Positions 10,771 through 21,854 of a DNA stretch of 64,000 bases are shown piece by piece (the first letter of the stretch is position 1; each line of letters begins with the position of its first letter). This DNA comes from Axinella damicornis. Taxonomy: Eukaryota > Porifera > Demospongiae > Axinellida > Axinellidae. Below the pieces are notes generated by a model that worked only from the letters and a program-made list of their open reading frames with translations, did not search any database and had not been told where the DNA came from. The stretch lies in assembly GCA_963931865.1 (NCBI GenBank), contig OZ007513.1:4380098-4444097 (forward strand), read 5' to 3'. Position numbers and translations under genes: made by a program.

Positions 10771-11159
10771 ATGTTTGAGTCGTGCACGGCAGCTCACGTT
10801 GGAGTAGTAAGAATCTTGGTAGGACATGCTTTAATACCCAAACAGATTTCCCCCCTACCATGAGAGTATAATTCCGGTACATGTATGTGAGATCAGGGCA
10901 GTTGAGGACTGGGACAAGTACTTCTCTTTTTGATAATGTAACGGACCCGAGCGGTAACTTGTCTTTGAACTTTAACTTGCAGCCGAAGAATAATATCTGA
11001 GTCAACTGAAGAACTTCCAAATCTCCAAATCTCTTAAATCTAGCTACATACATGTACAAATCAAGCGCTACTTAAATACAGAGCAACAACAAAAGACCAT
11101 ACAGAACATCAACAAAGGTAAGGACAAAGACTACAATACACAAAAGAATTCGCCCTGGC

Positions 11160-12656
11160 ATCAAGGGGCTCCAAAGGGGCTCCAAAGGGGCTCCCTCCAA
11201 TGTTGGGCAAACACTAAATTAACATTATTTAACAGTTCCGGTCCTCCACACTCCACCCCCCTTCTCCTGCAGCAAAACTGGTTTTTCTGTAACGGGTGCA
11301 GTTTTCTCACATATCTTCTTGCAGTACTCTGCGGCCTTCGTTCAGCCTCTAGCCTTCTCCTGAGCTCCCAAACACGGCCCCGGCCCCTGCAACACATGCA
11401 GACATGGCACACGGCGACACATGCCCCTTCCGGCTGACAATGCACGGCGACACATCCGGCCGACAAACACATGCACACAGCAACACAAACGCACAGTGAC
11501 ACACGCCCCTCTGCTTCTCGGCGGTATTCTGGTGCCAGGCGATGAGGTACCTGTGAAAGCCGGAACGCAGGAACGCGGAACGGAACGCGGAACGGAAGTA
11601 AAATGTGGGCCGCGCGCTATCATCACGCGCAGGGCGTCTTTATTCACTGGACTGGACTGGACTCACCCAAAAATCTGTTTTCCAGTGTAGGACAGAAGCT
11701 AAGCATACTTATTTATTCACTAAAGTTGCTTGCATAGCCTGCTTTCGTGTCTTTCCTCGAGTCGGTAGAGGTTAAAGGTCACGTGCATATTTAATGAGCT
11801 CCAGCAAAATGCGCTTCAGTCAGTCGTGGATGATAGAGGAATATTATTTTCTGTTTCTATGCTTCAGAAAAAGGCTGGAGTTCGATGTCTGCGGTAAATA
11901 AATGCTCTTCTAATCTTTTCATTGAAGCTCATTAAATATGCACGTGACCTTTGACCTCTACCGACTCGAGGAAAGACACGAAAGCAGGCTATGCAAGCAA
12001 CTTTAGTGAATAAATAAGTATGCTTAGCTTCTGTCCTACACTGGAAAACAGATTTTTGGGTGAGTCCTGTCCAGTCCAGTGAATAAAGACGCCCTGCGCG
12101 TGATGATAGCGCGCGGCCCGCATTTTACTTCCGTTCCGCGTTCCTTTCCGCGTTCCGTTCCGCGTTCCGTTCCGCGTTCCGCATTCCGGCTTTCACAGGT
12201 ACCCCAGGCGATGCACGCCTCCTCCGTTGACGCACAGCAACACATGCCCTCTCTGCATCGTCTTGCCAGCAACTCTGAGAGCGTACACGGGCATCTTTCA
12301 CCTCTCCTACTCTTGCCACAGCAACTCTTGCCACCTCAGCGATCCTCACTCCTCTTGGCAGCGATTCCGTCCACTCAGCGCTCCTTGCTAGCGCTCTCTT
12401 GTGGCAACTTCTGCCCTCAAGCGACCTTCGCCCTTTTGGCAGCTCACGCTTCTGATCTCTGGCAATGTCGCAGCCGATTCCTTGCAGTGCCCTCTCCCTC
12501 TCAGCGGCTGTCACTTGATCAGCAACTCTGGTCTGCTTGCTGTCGTTGCTTTCACGTGACCCTCTCTCCCTCGCTCTCTCAATGTTCCTGCTGCACACTG
12601 CATGTGGGCCCTGCCGCCGACTGGCGGGCAGTGGATCCCACCGCTGCCACCAAATG
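11160..12656 (-). mobile_element. Probable Ty3/Gypsy-type retroelement remnant, interrupted by a Mutator-like element
   Basis: On the minus strand, 12656 downward reads ACATTTGGTGGCAGCGGTGG, the kind of sequence that follows a 5' LTR in many metazoan Gypsy elements. Near 11265 a purine tract (AGGAGAAGGGGGGTGGAG) is followed by TGTGGAGGACC, the expected tract/3' LTR junction. The interior has long minus-strand ORFs rich in Arg, Glu and Ala (12125-12598, 11161-11502) without a recognisable gag, zinc knuckle or RT. The interior reads across the 11545-12203 insertion. LTR matches were not found, so the assignment rests on two motifs. Confidence 0.35.
11545..12203. mobile_element. Mutator-like foldback element with CGGAA-rich TIRs
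   Basis: The 659-bp element has inverted arms of about 260 bp. They start AGGTACCTGTGAAAGCCGGAA and run through GGAACG/CGGAA repeats and TTATTCACTGGACTGGACT. Flanking CCAGGCGATG is duplicated at 11535-11544 and 12204-12213 (9-10 bp depending on how the edge is read). The centre holds no transposase. A truncated relative lies at about 22711-22790. Confidence 0.75.
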
Positions 12657-13101
12657 TAAGTCTACATGTTTTACGTATGTAGTTCCTACACTTTCAAAGT
12701 CTTGAAACAGCAAATGCATCTTGTTCCCTTAAAATCAAGAGGCACTTAATTAGCCTCTTATTTTCATCTCTTATTTTCATTTGGAACACGTACCTAGGCT
12801 AGTACAGACATGTTGATGACAGTTGAAGCGAGTGTTTGTCGTTCCCCAAAATAAGTAGCCACACCTTTTAAGCACAAGGATATTTCGTAGTTCATAACCA
12901 CTAACTGAAGACATGCGGTTCTAGGAAGCCATAGTACAAGGTATATACGTATAAATGAAAATGTCAGCGCAACCTGCAAACCAATTCTGACCAAACTAGA
13001 GGTATCAACGTAACTATTCACCTTGGGAAATGCACAAGCTAACTGACAAACATGCCACACCCCCTGCTTGCATGATGAAGCACAAGTAGTCAATCACTTA
13101 C
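12657..13101. other. Intronic, no supported gene
   Basis: AT-rich sequence upstream of the ankyrin donor. Possibly the missing 5' LTR of the remnant at 11160-12656, but no second copy was found to confirm it. Confidence 0.4.
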
Positions 13102-13194
13102 TCCATCTTTCATGCTGACATCCGCCCCATGATCAGCTAGGTATTTCTGTATTTCAACATGGGAGTTCTTGGTTGCCAAGTGCAGGGGAGTTGA
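13102..13194 (-). CDS. Ankyrin-repeat exon (cassette 2)
   Basis: A 93-nt exon (31 codons) in phase 0 with acceptor TTCTCTCCAG-like and donor GTAAGTG. It encodes STPLHLATKNSHVEIQKYL followed by ADHGADVSMKDG, a canonical ankyrin repeat two residues shorter than its neighbours. It lies downstream of 16058-16156 and is the most 3' ankyrin exon before cassette 1. Intact. Confidence 0.85.
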
Positions 13195-13971
13195 CTGGAG
13201 AAGAGAATCAAAGAGAACCAAATCAGAACCAAAATGATTTGTCTTTTGAGGCACTCCGTTTCGTTTTAATTAACCTCGATAAGCGATAGACACATACATA
13301 TGCATCAATAATTTACAAGTGCTGAACCGCAGTAGACGTGTATACACATCATGGCTACGGTTGAGCTTTACAAAGCCCGAGGCTAATACCTACGACTCTT
13401 GTACCCGGTCAGTGGTTAGGTTGGGGCCTCCCCCTACTAATTACGTGTTTTTGCCCGGAGGCTCTCAAAGGGTGGAGAGTGGTCGGTGAGCGCCAGAACC
13501 CAAGATTGTCGATTGCCTCGATCATGAAACTGACTTATGACCACGTTTCTTCTGAATGCTTGGAATCAAAAGCACAACACTAACTACGGAGGTTCTGTTA
13601 TACATGTAACTAGTGCATACGTGAATGCACGCAGAAGAGTCTCACGGGAAGCGAGTTAGTAGTTGCTGTAAGCAATCCCAGGAATAGAGATTGTCATGTT
13701 TATGTATTCACAGCCTGGTAACATGGTAAGTATATTCATGTGACTCATCTGTGGCCGGGTAAGTATATTCACGACACCCATAATCATTTTTGGAGCTACA
13801 ACTCTGTATTATAAGTAGCAGCAGACACCATAATTATATTGTAAGGACAACATTCACTGCGTTAGTGACCACGCGAGAGTTCACCCCGCGCACTTGCCTT
13901 GCACATGCACAGTGACAGTGCGTATGAGTGATGTCCTTATTGCATTCCTGAGCGTTACAAACATATATATA

Positions 13972-14554
13972 TACCGTATGGCGCTTATATTTCGCGGGTC
14001 TAAATTTTCGCGAATTGCTCTTCGAGAACATTTCGTTGAAAAAATTTCGCGAATTCGCGGTAAAACGCCACGCCCACAGAATGGGTGTGGTGTAATATAC
14101 TGCACTTGCGTGAAGACTCCCGTGCGCGCTGAACTCAACTAGCTACCACAGACCACTTTGTCGGTGCGTTGTATTCTGCGACACTCTCTTCCCCACTTCG
14201 ACACTCTCAGAGATCGTTTTCAGATACCTGCCTGGGCGTTTCGCCGGATCGAGCTGGCAGCTTCAGTATTGGCAGATATCGCACATGTCATGCAGATGGT
14301 ACCGTAAGCGCTCTACGGTAGAACTCTCCATGTGGATCCGAAGCTTACACTTTACTTCGACTACTGTCCATCCTGTTGAAGTACACAAACAGAGCCATCA
14401 AGCTAGCCGTCGCGCGCGTACGTTGGAATACTGTCCACGTAGCTGTAGGCGCACAACACGTGTCAAAATTTTCGTTGAAATAATTTCGCGAATGACCTTT
14501 AATTCGCGAAATTCGCGAAAATTTAGACCCACGAAATTTAAGCGCTATACGGTA
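13972..14554. mobile_element. TACCGTA-ended TIR element (583 bp)
   Basis: The left end TACCGTATGGCGCTTATATT and the right end inverse of TACCGTATAGCGCTTAAATT both run into GGGTCTAAATTTTCGCGAATT. The TIRs are about 45 bp. Flanks are AT-rich, consistent with a TA target as in Tc1/mariner-type MITEs, but the TSD cannot be fixed. Non-coding. Confidence 0.7.
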
Positions 14555-14555
14555 T

Positions 14556-14957
14556 TAGCCTCGTTCCCAGGCCCACACGCGAAACCCGGAAGTGGGCCTG
14601 GTGACACTTGGCAAAATTCCTGTATGTGCTGAGCTCAGCAGTCTTGATTTCGGGTAGGCGAATCACGTTCATCCATTGCCAATTATTGCGTAGTAATTAC
14701 ATTCTTCACCCTGTGAAAAGTGTAGCCGTTTGATAAAACTGCTGTTCTAGCCTTCAAGACTCACCTCTGGTCGCTCCTTGGCAAGGACTTTCTACTCAGC
14801 CATCACCAACAGCTACCTTTCGCATCATTTCGAAAGCATCCAAGTAAGGAATGTAATCGTTTACGCAATTATGCTGACTGAGCACATACGGGAATTTTGC
14901 CAAGTGTCACCAGGCCCTCTTCCGCGTTCCGCGTGAGGGCCTGGGTACGAGGCTATC
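14556..14957. mobile_element. TIR element of the GCCTCGTTCCCAGGC family (about 400 bp)
   Basis: TIRs of about 80 bp start AGCCTCGT(T/A)CCCAGGCCC and share GGGCCTGGTGACACTTGG, then CAAAATTCC and GTATGTGCT. This is the longest member of a family otherwise seen as short palindromes (2958, 16822, 34181, 40222, 45545). It abuts the preceding TACCGTA element directly. Confidence 0.7.
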
Positions 14958-14984
14958 AATACATTAAGATTTTAACGTGTGTCT

Positions 14985-15545
14985 GTCTGTGTGTGTGTGT
15001 GTCTGTGAGTGACGGAAGTGGGATGTTCGTGGGGCGGGACTAGACTATAGTGACGCGCGACCTTCGTACTTTAATTTATTTACTGAACCTCGAACTCCGC
15101 GAAGAATGTTCGAGAACATTGGGCCGGGGCATGGGCTGGAATCCAGTATGCAATCGGGGAGCAGCAGTCGAAGCGGACGCAATCGGGCGAGCAGCAGTTG
15201 AAGCGGACGCAATCGGGCGAGCAGCAGTTGAAGCGGACGCAATCGGGGAGCAGCAGTTGAAGCGGACGCAATCGGGGAGTAGCAGTCGAAGCGGACGCAA
15301 TCGGGCGAGCAGCAGTTGAAGCGGACGCAATCGGGGAGCAGCAGTTGAAGCTGACGCAATCGAGGAGTAGCAGTCGAAGCGGACGCGATCGGGAGCAGCT
15401 GCTGGAGGCGGAGGCAAACGGGGAGCAGCAGTGGAAGCGGATGCAGCCCGGGAGCAGCAGCTGAAGCGGACGCAATCGGGGAGAAGCAGCTCTTCAGAGA
15501 GCTGTCCGGCGCCGGATTACGCACGGTAGGCGAACAAGGGGGAAG
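14985..15545. repeat. Family V repeat containing a 30-bp VNTR
   Basis: A TG microsatellite is followed by GACGGAAGTGGGATGTTCGT, a unique-type block, then about 11 copies of a 30-bp unit (GCAGCAGTTGAAGCGGACGC plus AATCGGGGA, 15160-15490), then GGCGAACAAGGGGGAAGTAG. The same order recurs at 33540-34045. Long ORFs on both strands are by-products of a repeat unit whose length is a multiple of three. Confidence 0.75.
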
Positions 15546-15574
15546 TAGCTGAGCGAGCGAAGCGAGCTCAGCTA

Positions 15575-15600
15575 CTTGTATATATATATATATATATACG
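15575..15600. repeat. TA microsatellite
   Basis: A run of (TA)n directly downstream of the family V repeat, followed by a block (CTAGCTCAGATTCGACTG) shared with 39905-39950. Confidence 0.7.
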
Positions 15601-15664
15601 CTAGCTCAGATTCGACTGCCCTGCTGCACGATTAGTTGCCTCGCTTCCCGCTCGGCAAATATCA

Positions 15665-16055
15665 AGACAGTTCTAGGGTTAGTCAACGGGAAAAGCCAAA
15701 GACGGCACACAGAACAAGTAGCAGTAAGCGTTCTGTATAAACTGTACCATAATGCTTCTGAAGAACATACGCAAGTTTAAATTAACAGCGCTGAGCTTTT
15801 CTCTATGCCTTGTTCACTTTGTAGAGTTCTGTTTGACTTCTCTGAAGCTTATAAAAAAGCCTTTACAAAGATGTGACGTTAAGTGCTTCCGCGTTGGGGG
15901 ATAATTGCATTCTAGCATATAATCAGAGGTCTCAACAATATTGATACAACTGGTAGCACACTCACTTATATATTGTTCCCACAGACTCTATCTAATTACT
16001 ACATTGGGAGGTACATAGTATAAATGTGACAGCACTTCAATGTCATTGCAGTCTT
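15665..16055. other. Intronic, no supported gene
   Basis: Nothing recognisable apart from short AT-rich ORFs and the splice donor of the following ankyrin exon. Confidence 0.45.
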
Positions 16056-16057
16056 AC

Positions 16058-16156
16058 CCCACAGCGATTTCTGATGTTGACATCAGCTCCTTTCTCAACA
16101 AGAAATGTCACTAACTCTGAACGACCTTGCCCAGCTACTTCGTGCAGGGGTGTGTT
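16058..16156 (-). CDS. Ankyrin-repeat exon (cassette 2)
   Basis: A 99-nt, 33-codon exon, phase 0, with acceptor TTTTCAACAG and donor GTAAGAC. It encodes NTPLHEVAGQGRSELVTFL, then VEKGADVNIRNRCG. All ankyrin consensus positions (TPLH, the G before helix 2, GADVN) are kept. It lies between exons 17612-17746 and 13102-13194. Confidence 0.87.
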
Positions 16157-16239
16157 CTGTTGAAAAGAATTGGAAAAAAATCAACATCCACCATCGAAAT
16201 TATCCTCATAGGTCGTTACCGTAAGCAACCTAAATTTGT

Positions 16240-16860
16240 GTCACCGACATATTAATCATTTTTCCAGACGACGCAAGATTAGAAAATACATTTCAGAAAA
16301 ATTGCTAAATGTGACGCACAATTAGAAACTGTTGCAAGAGTGTGTGTGCGAGCGCTATGGCTGCTAAAATTACCTGTACAGCCTTCTTTACACGTACAGA
16401 AGGACCTCTGCCAACTTGTTCCAAGCGGGATCACAGAAACCTTGAAAGGTCCATTGATTTTACAAGTAGCGACAGCGAGTACTAGAAGGTTCCACCATGC
16501 CAGTCGCCTTTCAGCAGATTCTGCTTGCACTTTTATACCCGTAATTGCGCTTAATGCAAGTGAGCCACTGAACACTTTGCGGAGTGACGCAACAATAGAA
16601 TGGACATGAGGATATATTTTATAAAGTTTGATGCAAAATTAAAAATTAACGTTTCGGAATCATCAATTTTGATGCAGAATTAGAATGGCGCAAATTTAGA
16701 GCGCTTACGGTACTAACCCAGCCAAAACAGTGCATAGCATAGGTACATGAGGTAGGTATAATCTCTACAAGTGAACTACATCTTATCATACATGGGAAGT
16801 ACGTAGCTACTTCACTGTTACCTTGTTCCCAGGTCACACGGCCTGGGAACGAGGCTACTT
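16240..16860. other. Intronic; AT-rich and a GCCTGGGAACGAGGC short palindrome
   Basis: Two ORFs (16279-16575, -; 16340-16609, +) overlap on opposite strands and have no domain. A short family C palindrome (TTGTTCCCAGGTCACACGGC...CGAGGCTA) lies at 16822-16857. Confidence 0.4.
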
Positions 16861-16972
16861 CACTGTATACAAGGGGTGGTCATTCCAACAAGCAGCATTG
16901 TATACAAGGGGTGGTCATTCAAACAAGCAGCATTCACTGTATACAAGGGGTGGTCATTCCAACAAGCAGTAT
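16861..16972. repeat. Tandem repeat, three units
   Basis: Three copies of TGTATACAAGGGGTGGTCAT plus TC(C/A)AACAAGCAG, spaced 38-46 bp by presence or absence of TTCAC. Confidence 0.85.
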
Positions 16973-17611
16973 ACTTAGAGCTATGACAGGGGATTGTGAC
17001 CCCATACACGGTGGATGTAGGTGTGGCATGGGTGTGACTTACTGTATTACTTCACATACTATCAAAAAGTCACAGTGGTATTTTGCGATGGTCGCAGGGT
17101 CACTGGCAGTTTAGCAGCATGGTGGCGCGGTCAAGGCAGTTTTCGGACGGTCACAGCCTCTGTGGCCATGGCTACAGCGTGTATTGGAGTGATCACACTT
17201 TGTTTTAATTTTCACAAGTGAACAAATCTACTGAACTATTTCAATGTACAAGTTATAATTTCAAGTTAAACTCGTGGTCTTTACATAATACTATTAGCTA
17301 CTAGTCTGTTGTCATGCATTTCTCATGTACGCATGCAGCATGTGCATGAGGCATGATGAGGATATGTATTCCTAGATTACTATATACAACTAAAACAATC
17401 GTCAGCCTCAAAAGATTGTAGGTACGTAAGTATAGCTCCTGACCTTCTCACTGCAGGGCATGTAACACACGTACAGTTGTTCAGAGAAAACTGTACCCTG
17501 CTTGCTATCTTGTGCCTCACCAGTTTTCAACAATAGACACATACCCAAATACCAATACCTACACCAACCCAAACACAATGTAGCAATACCTACCTACATG
17601 TTGTGGCTTAC

Positions 17612-17746
17612 CCAATAGTCATCTCTGATGTTGATATCTGCTCCCTTGTCAACAAGGTAGCGTATAAGTTGGTCACAAAACCGACACTTAGCTATCCAGA
17701 CCGATACCAAGGGAGTCCACTTAGCTGCCCAGACCAAGGGAGTCCA
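17612..17746 (-). CDS. Ankyrin-repeat exon with internal partial duplication
   Basis: A 135-nt phase-0 exon (45 codons), acceptor CTCCATCAG and donor GTAAGCC. The first half contains TPLVWAAK followed by WTPLVSVWIAK, a duplicated TPLxxAAK segment visible at DNA level as two GGGAGTCCACTTAGCT-type blocks. The second half is a normal repeat end (LIRYLVDKGADINIRDDYW). The duplication lengthens the repeat by 12 codons without breaking the frame. Confidence 0.8.
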
Positions 17747-18013
17747 CTGATGGAGAGAAAGAGACGTTCACCATGACAAATCTGCAGTTAGCCTTATAGC
17801 TGGTTTTGTTCAGCAGCAACTACTGTTACTCTTGCTTCAACAGAAGCATGCATGGTACAAAGTGTTGCAGGACATCTACAATGCATAAGCAATGGCGCAT
17901 GACATCACACCAGGTACAATACAATTAAGGTTACAATGTACAAGTTGGAGGCAGCTGCTGGGCGGGGCCTGGGAACGAGGCTACAATGAGACCTTATACT
18001 TCGCATCATTACA

Positions 18014-18131
18014 CTCCTGGTAGGGGAAAAATTGTGCCGCGTAATTATAATATAATGTTTGAGTACTTAGGCTTGGCCTACAGAAATTCTGACTACACTG
18101 CCGTGATCGCTATCATGCCCTGACCTGAATG
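18014..18131 (-). repeat. Family M repeat, right part (split copy)
   Basis: It starts CACTCCTGGTAGGGGAAAAA and stops at CATGCCCTGACC, where the family S segment begins. The rest of the element resumes at about 19465. Confidence 0.6.
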
Positions 18132-19464
18132 TAACAAGTGAGTCTTTAAAAGACTTGATGTGTCTCGGCACGACTTGGTATCAGCTAGAATCATGCAGAC
18201 GGCATGGCAGCTGTTTAACCCTTTATGACTGCAAAACCTGTTAGCTATGCTTAAGTGAGCGTCAATATCCTTGGAGGTTCTGTGTGAGCAAGGGGTGGGT
18301 CAGGGTGAGTGGGAATGTTTACCCAAAGGGTGAAAGCAGTATGGTCATGTCTGGGCTTGATGTTTAGTCAGAGCCAGGCGGGCCATTTTAATTCATAAAT
18401 GGACCTAGACAACACCTTGGCCAATTCTTTCAGCACTTATCTATCTAGCGAGCTAGAGCTGAGTGAGTTAGTATGCACTTGGGATGGCTGAGTGCAGAGC
18501 TATGGATGAGTGAGTACTCATTGTCCTGAATTAAGTGGCTAGCAGTAGGGACACGCATATTATGCGGGAATTTCTTTGGGAATAATAGGCGGAAGTTTTG
18601 AAAAAAGATTAATGGGCACGTTTCCGCATGATATGACGTCATGGCATTATCACGTGAGCTAGATTGCAGCGATCGACGTGACCTCATGGCTCGCTCGACG
18701 ATATATCGTGGTAAAGATGGACGCAGAAGCCACAGGCACGGCTAGCGCTAGCAGCACGGCTGGCGCCAGTAGTAGCTACAGTCGATTTCCATTGCGTTTG
18801 AACATTGCGAATTGCGTATTGCAGCTAGCTATGCGACGTGACCAAGTACGGCAAGAACTTTCTGTGCGTGGAGCTTCACGGAAATGACACAGCCAGGAAT
18901 ATGCAAGTGTTTGAAAGCCACGAAGGCACTTTGCGTGAGAGTCATATTATTTGTAGAACACAGTTTCCGTGAAAATCCATGCAATACGCAATGTTCAAAC
19001 GCAATGGAAATCGACTGTATGACTCTGAGAGTGAGTCTTCTACCTGCCCGTTGTGCCCGAGTCTCTTGGACAAACTGCGAGCTCCACGGCCATCTGACCT
19101 AGGGCGTTGAAAGTTGATTTATACTGTTTGTACAGAGTAATAATGACAACTTTTTCGTTGAATAAAAGTGAGAATAATGGGGAAAAATAAAAAGAATAAT
19201 GGGATCACCTTTGGGAATTCGGGAATAGAATAATGAGCAAAGTTTGGAGCATAATTGGCCTGTCCCTAGCTAGCAGCAGTCTTGGTAAGAGATTCATGAG
19301 CAGCCATGCAAACCCATAATCACTTTTGATGATCTACTTGCAGGCTATAAATACGTTTGACACCCTATTAAGAGTGTAGAGCTGGAGCAGCACTAGCGCA
19401 GGCGCATTGTGAAAAGCGACGTACGTACGTACGTACCACGTACGTACCTACGCATCCAGCACTG
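18132..19464. repeat. Family S segment inserted in family M, itself split by an hAT-like element
   Basis: It begins TAACAAGTGAGTCTTTAAAA and ends CGCATCCAGCACTG. It matches 25094-25685 over its length except for 18538-19276. It carries a TATA-box-like GGCTATAAATACG near its right end and an ACGT-rich tract (about 19420-19450). The coding potential is nil. It could be a solo LTR or a non-autonomous element. Termini and TSD are not clear. Confidence 0.6.
18546..19268. mobile_element. hAT-like element, 723 bp, 8-bp TSD
   Basis: The ends TAGGGACACGCATATTATGC and the inverse of TAGGGACAGGCCAATTATGC flank the element. The exact 8-bp duplication GCTAGCAG lies at 18538-18545 and 19269-19276. The paralogous segment at 25.5 kb lacks this element. 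Internal ORFs are short and overlapping with no transposase. A block around TTTCCGTGAAAATCCA recurs inverted at about 41.55 kb, so other family members exist. Confidence 0.8.
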
Positions 19465-19878
19465 GTGTTGAAACAAAAAGTTGGTGTTGAAACTCACTTT
19501 GGTGGTGGAGATATGAACGCTTTTGTCTCGCCGTGGCTGCCATTGCTCGAGCGCTCTCTTCGACTTCTGGTGGCAGTACTGTTGTTAGGAAAGGCACATG
19601 AAGATTCTGACCACACGGCCGTGATCGCTGTCGTTCACTGACGCTTGCATGCCAAAACTCACCGTGCTGGCGAAGTTGTGAGCACTGTAACAATCCCTTG
19701 CCTTCTCCTTGAGACGCCATTCATGATTGCTGACTCAATCAATCGACATCGACCGAGCATGGTTTCACGTGGCATGTGCGTTAATTGGAATGAGTTGCGA
19801 TACCTAGCTTGCGCTACATACTAGTGAGTTGCAACCGGTTGCAACGGCTGCTACCAGGAGTGCGGTTGCCCCTCGAAT
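19465..19878 (-). repeat. Family M repeat, left part (split copy)
   Basis: The minus strand carries SVSERQRSRPCGQN and then ARAMAATARQKRSYLHHQ in one open frame, as in the 36.46-kb copy. It ends GCTACCAGGAGTGCGGTTGCCCC at about 19871. Confidence 0.65.
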
Positions 19879-19879
19879 T

Positions 19880-20830
19880 TTAGGAAGGGAAATTGTTTCT
19901 CATGCGTTTTGACTTGTTGCATGGGTATCCTGGTGTATTTTGCAGGGCGGCATGAAAAGAAATTTGGGCACGAAATGAAAATTATACATGCCTAGAACAT
20001 GTTCTTCTTGGATGATCCAGTAAGTTTTTGTGCAGATAGCTAAAAATATACACAGATCATTGAATATCTCTTCATCACAATCTAGCAAATACTGCGTAGT
20101 AGTGCCAGAGAATTTTGAGGGTTGGGCTCCTGTCTGCCTCTAAGTAATTTGATGCAAAAGAGCTTGGAGTCTAATTGCTTAGGTCCAAATACCCTGGGGG
20201 ATTTTACTTCCTGTTCCAGGAGTTCATACTTTTTTCATTTGGTGTTGTAATTTTGGAATGCAACTTGTTTCAGATAAACTGTGCCAGAGGCTGTTGGGGT
20301 GCCTGGGTGGCAGACAGGCGCTAAGGCATTGTGCCTTACAGTCAATCCCCACAGGCCTGTAAGCCTGTCCGCAGGGCACCGACCTGAGCTTTGATAGAGT
20401 GGAATGCACTGCACACCATCCTGGCTCCAAGGGGTGGCTTCTGTCACAATGCCCCTGTTGAGTATAAAAGAGACCTTGCAGTTGCCACTTTCCACCAGAG
20501 CGGTGCCTGCTGATGATGACCCACCGCTATACAAATGAGGGTCGAAACCAGTTCAGGCTGTTTGCAGGGAGAGTGAGCTCTTCAGGAGGTGATTTGCACA
20601 ATCAATCGGCAGATAACTATCTGTTATAGTTCCAGAGATATAAAGCAGCAAAGTTACCAGCAAAAATTTAATCGAATAGTGCCTTAAGCAGCCACGCTCA
20701 GTTTAGTCTTGATGGTGGGCTGTCTCGGGTGGCAAATCCTTCCTGTGATGTGACCTTGCAGGAGTGACTCTAAGTTGCTTCCTGGAAGCCAGAGCTCTGA
20801 ATTATTCATGAGTGGTCTAATGCAGTATTT
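19880..20830. other. Intronic, no supported gene
   Basis: Contains only unsupported minus-strand ORFs (19900-20088, 20224-20430, 20235-20534). Nothing domain-like and no phased exon pair. Confidence 0.4.
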
Positions 20831-21081
20831 ACAAGTGTAAAAAACATTCAAAATGTATGGAGATGTAGGGATAACAGAATAGCAAAAAGTATGAAAACAA
20901 GCAGGGATGATGGCATAAAACAGTTCAGTATACAACACATCTTTCCACATAATACATATATAATGAGAAAAGTATGTAGGGTGTTGTATACTGAACTGTT
21001 TTATGCCATCATCCCTGCTTGTTTTCATGCTGTTCTGTTATCCCTACATCTCCATACATTTTGAATGTTTTTTACACTTGT
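20831..21081. mobile_element. Family Q palindromic MITE, intact
   Basis: A 251-bp palindrome from CAAGTGTAAAAAACATTC to its inverse. The arms carry GATGTAGGGATAACAGAATAG and GCAGGGATGATGGCATAAAA. The loop is at about 20945-20965. No TSD could be fixed with confidence. Confidence 0.75.
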
Positions 21082-21164
21082 TTACCTCATTTTTATAGCA
21101 GCATACTTGAAAGCATTTGCTCCGCACACAGTACACAATTTTGAGTTCAAAGTTCAAAGTTGCT

Positions 21165-21605
21165 CTACGCATGCGCACATATGACGAAAATGGCGTTGCA
21201 CATGAAGCCATAGTTATTGAGTGGGCGGTTTCAAGTGCCTCGTGAGACTTTGAAGTAGCCAAAAAGCGATGGGGTCGTGCACTGCTCAGTGTAAAATGCT
21301 GCTGTTTTGTGCAAACACCGTCGTGAGGGAGTCAGCCAAATTTGAACTAGCCCATCTGAAGAAAGAAGAAGAAGAAAACCGATTTTGGTGGTTTGGCGAC
21401 TTTTTGGCGTGGTACTTTCACGACGGTTATTCACGACACTGGGAGTCTTCTGGGCCAGGAAAACACTCGAAGACCAATAGTAAGTTGTCATAAAGGATTA
21501 TTTGCCGCCCGTTTTTGATATTTGGAGAGATTTGGGAAGTTTTTTTGTATTAGCTTTTAGCTTCAATTGCGTGTCCGTTGTATCCCTACATATAGTCTAC
21601 CGACT
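21165..21605 (+). repeat. Family R interspersed repeat
   Basis: Sequence as at 9895-10330: GAAGCCATAGTTATTG, the GCGATGGGGTCGTGCACTG block, then a GAA-rich tract (21358-21378) followed by ORF sequence ending at about 21480. The same block without the E-rich part is at 2222-2410. Confidence 0.6.
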
Positions 21606-21654
21606 CGATGATAGTCAACCAAAGCAGCAGCTATGGAGTCACTCATTCACTTAC

Positions 21655-21759
21655 TCCACGGTCATCTTTGGCGTTGACATCAGCTCCCTTGTCGCCAAGG
21701 TATCTCACAACTTTCTCACCATAGGATCCACGCCAAGATGCCACATGCAGGGGAGTCCA
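21655..21759 (-). CDS. Ankyrin-repeat exon (cassette 2, first)
   Basis: A 105-nt phase-0 exon (35 codons) with acceptor CCCCATCAG and donor GTAAGTG. It encodes WTPLHVASWRGSYGEKVV, then RYLGDKGADVNAKDDRG. It is two residues longer than the classic repeat, in the inter-helix turn. It follows mini-exon B2 (22595-22641), which ends in phase 0, so the A2-B2-ankyrin order keeps one frame. Confidence 0.85.
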
Positions 21760-21854
21760 CTGATGGGGAGAAAGAAACAACATTGCACTGTCACTGCCAC
21801 AAGTCTATACAGTTATAGCCCTGAAATTCGCATTAGTTTAATTAAGTGATTAAC

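Noticed and set aside
12079..12705. 208-aa plus-strand ORF, Leu/Pro/Ser-rich
   Set aside because: It spans the end of the 11545-12203 Mutator-like element and low-complexity sequence, overlaps a long minus ORF, and has no domain.
15045..15524. Long repetitive ORFs on both strands
   Set aside because: The VNTR unit is 30 bp, so any stop-free frame stays open. No sign of coding.
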